Source: an uncultured Collinsella sp.
Lineage (GTDB): Bacteria; Actinomycetota; Coriobacteriia; Coriobacteriales; Coriobacteriaceae
Direction of reading: 5' to 3'
Assembly (NCBI GenBank): GCA_900546455.1
Contig: URCS01000086.1
Location: 1-7,149 of the forward strand
Length of the DNA: 7,149 bases
Part shown: positions 5,768 through 7,149 of the stretch, in pieces
How the letters are laid out: each line of letters opens with the position of its first letter
Numbering within the stretch: position 1 is the stretch's first letter
Translations under genes and position numbers: made by a program
Notes under the pieces: generated by a model
What the model was told of the DNA's origin: nothing
What the model saw: the letters and a program-made list of their open reading frames with translations, nothing else
The model's database searches: none

Positions 5768-7149
5768 CGATGAGGAGAAAGACCAGGTGCGCGCTGCGTC
5801 CGATCTGGTTGCCATCGTGCAGGAAACGGTTGAGCTCAAGCCCCGCGGCCATGAGTTTTGGGGTTGCTGCCCCTTCCATGGCGAAAAGACCCCGTCGTTT
5901 CATATTATCCCCGCCACGCAGGTGTGGCACTGCTTTGGCTGTGGCGAGGGCGGCGACGTCTTCACCTACATCATGAAGCGCGAGAACCTGAGCTTTCCCG
6001 AGTCGATTCGCTACCTGGCCGACCGTGCCGGTATTGAGCTGCACGATACCGGCGCCTATCGCGAGCGCGGCACCAAGCGCGCCCGCATCTATGACCTGTG
6101 TGCCGAAACCGCCCAGTTCTATCACACCATGCTTATGCGCGGTAAGGACAGCCGTCCGCGCGAGTACTTTGCCAGCCGCGGTATGGGCGGCGACGTCTGC
6201 CGCCGCTACTGCCTGGGCTTTGCACCGGGCCGTAACGCGCTGGTGTCGCACCTGTCCCAGGCGGGTTTTACCCCGCAGGAGATGATCGACGCCAACGTTG
6301 CCGTGAGCCGCGGGCGCGGGCAGCTTGCCGACCGCTTCTACGACCGCGTAATGTTCCCCATCTTTGACGAGCAGGGTCACAACATTGCCTTTGGCGGTCG
6401 CATCATGGGTGACGGCCAACCCAAGTATCTCAACACCGCCGAGACGAGTGTGTTCCATAAAAAGCGAAACCTCTACGGTTTTAATTGGGCCAAGGAGTTT
6501 ATCGTCGCGCAGGATACCGCCATCGTGGTGGAGGGTTATACCGATTGCATCGCCTGCTGGGAGGCGGGGATTAAAAACGTTGTCGCCACGCTGGGCACCG
6601 CCCTCACGGAGCATCACGTCAAGACGCTCACCCGCTTTGCCAAGCGCATCGTGTACATGTTCGATGGTGACGCCGCCGGCCAAAAGGCTGCTCGCCGTGC
6701 GATTCAGTTTATCGAGCAGGATTCTATGGATCTGCGCTGCGTGGTGCTACCCGACGGCAACGATCCCATGGAGTTCATCACGGCGCATGGTGGCGAGGCA
6801 CTGCAGGCGCGCATCGACGCTGCCGAGCCGCTTATGGACTTTGTTTACCGCTCGCTGCAGGAGTCGAGCGACATCACCACGCCGGGCGGTCGCGCCAAGG
6901 CGCTGGAAGATGCGCTGACGCTTATCTATCCGCTGCGCGATAGCTATATGATCGACACGTACTTTATCCAGATTGCCGACCTGTTGGGTTTGGATCTGGA
7001 GACCGTGCGTGCGAGCTCAGGCCGTGTGTTTCGCGATGTCGCCAAGCGCGAGGATGCCGAGCGCCGGCGTGAGCAGAACTACGAGCGTCAACGCGCGCAA
7101 GCTGAGCGCGCGGGCGGTTCGCAGGGACGAAGTTCGGGCGGCGGTGCGG
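5760..7149 (+). CDS. dnaG: DNA primase (3' partial)
   Basis: DnaG makes the short RNA primers for chromosome replication and is recruited by the DnaB helicase. The gene starts with GTG (peptide MISDEEKDQVRAASDLVAIV) and is open to the window end, 463 codons without a stop; primases are usually near 600 residues or more. The N-terminal zinc domain has C37-x2-H40-x17-C58-x2-C61 in CPFHGEKTPSFH and HCFGCGEGGD, with an extra Cys at 36. A Toprim_N region follows, including KYLNTAETSVFHKKRNLYG. The Toprim core shows VEGYTD with E258, the metal-binding D302-G-D304 in MFDGDAAG, and the D332-GN-D335-P pattern. All catalytic acids are present. From about residue 440 the chain becomes Arg/Glu/Gln-rich and then Gly/Ser-rich, which looks like a linker to the missing DnaB-binding domain. 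It overlaps ribF by 8 bases (GTGATTAG), implying coupled translation. An out-of-frame ATG at 5770 opens only a short spurious frame. Confidence 0.97.
   Translation, partial: MISDEEKDQVRAASDLVAIVQETVELKPRGHEFWGCCPFHGEKTPSFHIIPATQVWHCFGCGEGGDVFTYIMKRENLSFPESIRYLADRAGIELHDTGAYRERGTKRARIYDLCAETAQFYHTMLMRGKDSRPREYFASRGMGGDVCRRYCLGFAPGRNALVSHLSQAGFTPQEMIDANVAVSRGRGQLADRFYDRVMFPIFDEQGHNIAFGGRIMGDGQPKYLNTAETSVFHKKRNLYGFNWAKEFIVAQDTAIVVEGYTDCIACWEAGIKNVVATLGTALTEHHVKTLTRFAKRIVYMFDGDAAGQKAARRAIQFIEQDSMDLRCVVLPDGNDPMEFITAHGGEALQARIDAAEPLMDFVYRSLQESSDITTPGGRAKALEDALTLIYPLRDSYMIDTYFIQIADLLGLDLETVRASSGRVFRDVAKREDAERRREQNYERQRAQAERAGGSQGRSSGGGA

Larger units (their letters stand above)
1..7149 (+). other. 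Single compact operon segment infB-rbfA-nrnA-truB-ribF-dnaG
   Basis: All six genes share the strand. Junctions are +11, -8, +15, -4 and -8 bases, so no intergenic stretch exceeds 15 bases. None can hold a promoter with leader or an intrinsic terminator, and no hairpin followed by a T-run is visible at the gene ends. Co-transcription is therefore inferred. The promoter and the first gene of the unit lie upstream of the window (nusA is the common upstream partner of infB), and the unit continues beyond base 7149. Confidence 0.8.

Noticed and set aside
5770..5976. ATG-started frame near the dnaG start
   Set aside because: It is out of frame with the primase motifs and runs to a stop after 68 codons with an Arg/Ser/Pro-rich artefactual product.
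5691..6683. A 330-codon open frame on the minus strand opposite ribF end and dnaG
   Set aside because: It lies antisense to a clearly conserved primase with intact zinc and Toprim motifs. Long antisense frames are expected in GC-rich coding DNA, and its protein shows no recognisable motif.

Overview
The window is a continuous stretch of housekeeping genes, all on the + strand, from a GC-rich bacterium. The order is infB (5' end missing) - rbfA - DHH phosphoesterase (nrnA-type) - truB - ribF - dnaG (3' end missing). High GC, strong use of G/C-ending codons, an infB-rbfA-DHH cluster of the kind known from actinobacteria, and an actinobacterial-looking TruB tail suggest an actinobacterium. Having ribF run straight into dnaG makes a Coriobacteriia member (Collinsella-like) my best guess. 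That placement is inference from gene order and style; no search was run.

Layout: 1-2357 is translation initiation factor IF2, lacking the start of its charged N-terminal arm. 2369-2779 is ribosome-binding factor A. 2772-3815 is a DHH/DHHA1 phosphoesterase that degrades nanoRNA, pAp or cyclic-dinucleotide products. 3831-4763 is tRNA pseudouridine-55 synthase. 4760-5767 is the bifunctional riboflavin kinase/FAD synthetase. From 5760 to the window end is DNA primase, with a GTG start and no stop in the window.

The genes are packed as one transcription unit. The junctions are an 11-nt gap, an 8-nt overlap, a 15-nt gap, a 4-nt overlap (ATGA) and an 8-nt overlap. No gap could hold a promoter with leader, a riboswitch or an intrinsic terminator, and none of these was seen. 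Two Shine-Dalgarno sequences (before rbfA and dnaG) have the same AGGGGG core, and one of them contains the infB stop codon, so translational coupling is likely along most of the unit.

The genes join 30S subunit maturation and initiation (RbfA, IF2), tRNA modification (TruB), short-RNA and nucleotide turnover (DHH protein), flavin cofactor synthesis (RibF) and replication priming (DnaG). I found no mobile element, CRISPR array, RNA gene or defence-like locus, and no evidence for a new system. The points worth a second look are the dnaG position in place of the rpsO often found after ribF, the DHH enzyme sharing a transcript with primase, departures from consensus in RibF motifs, and a low-complexity segment in the IF2 arm.
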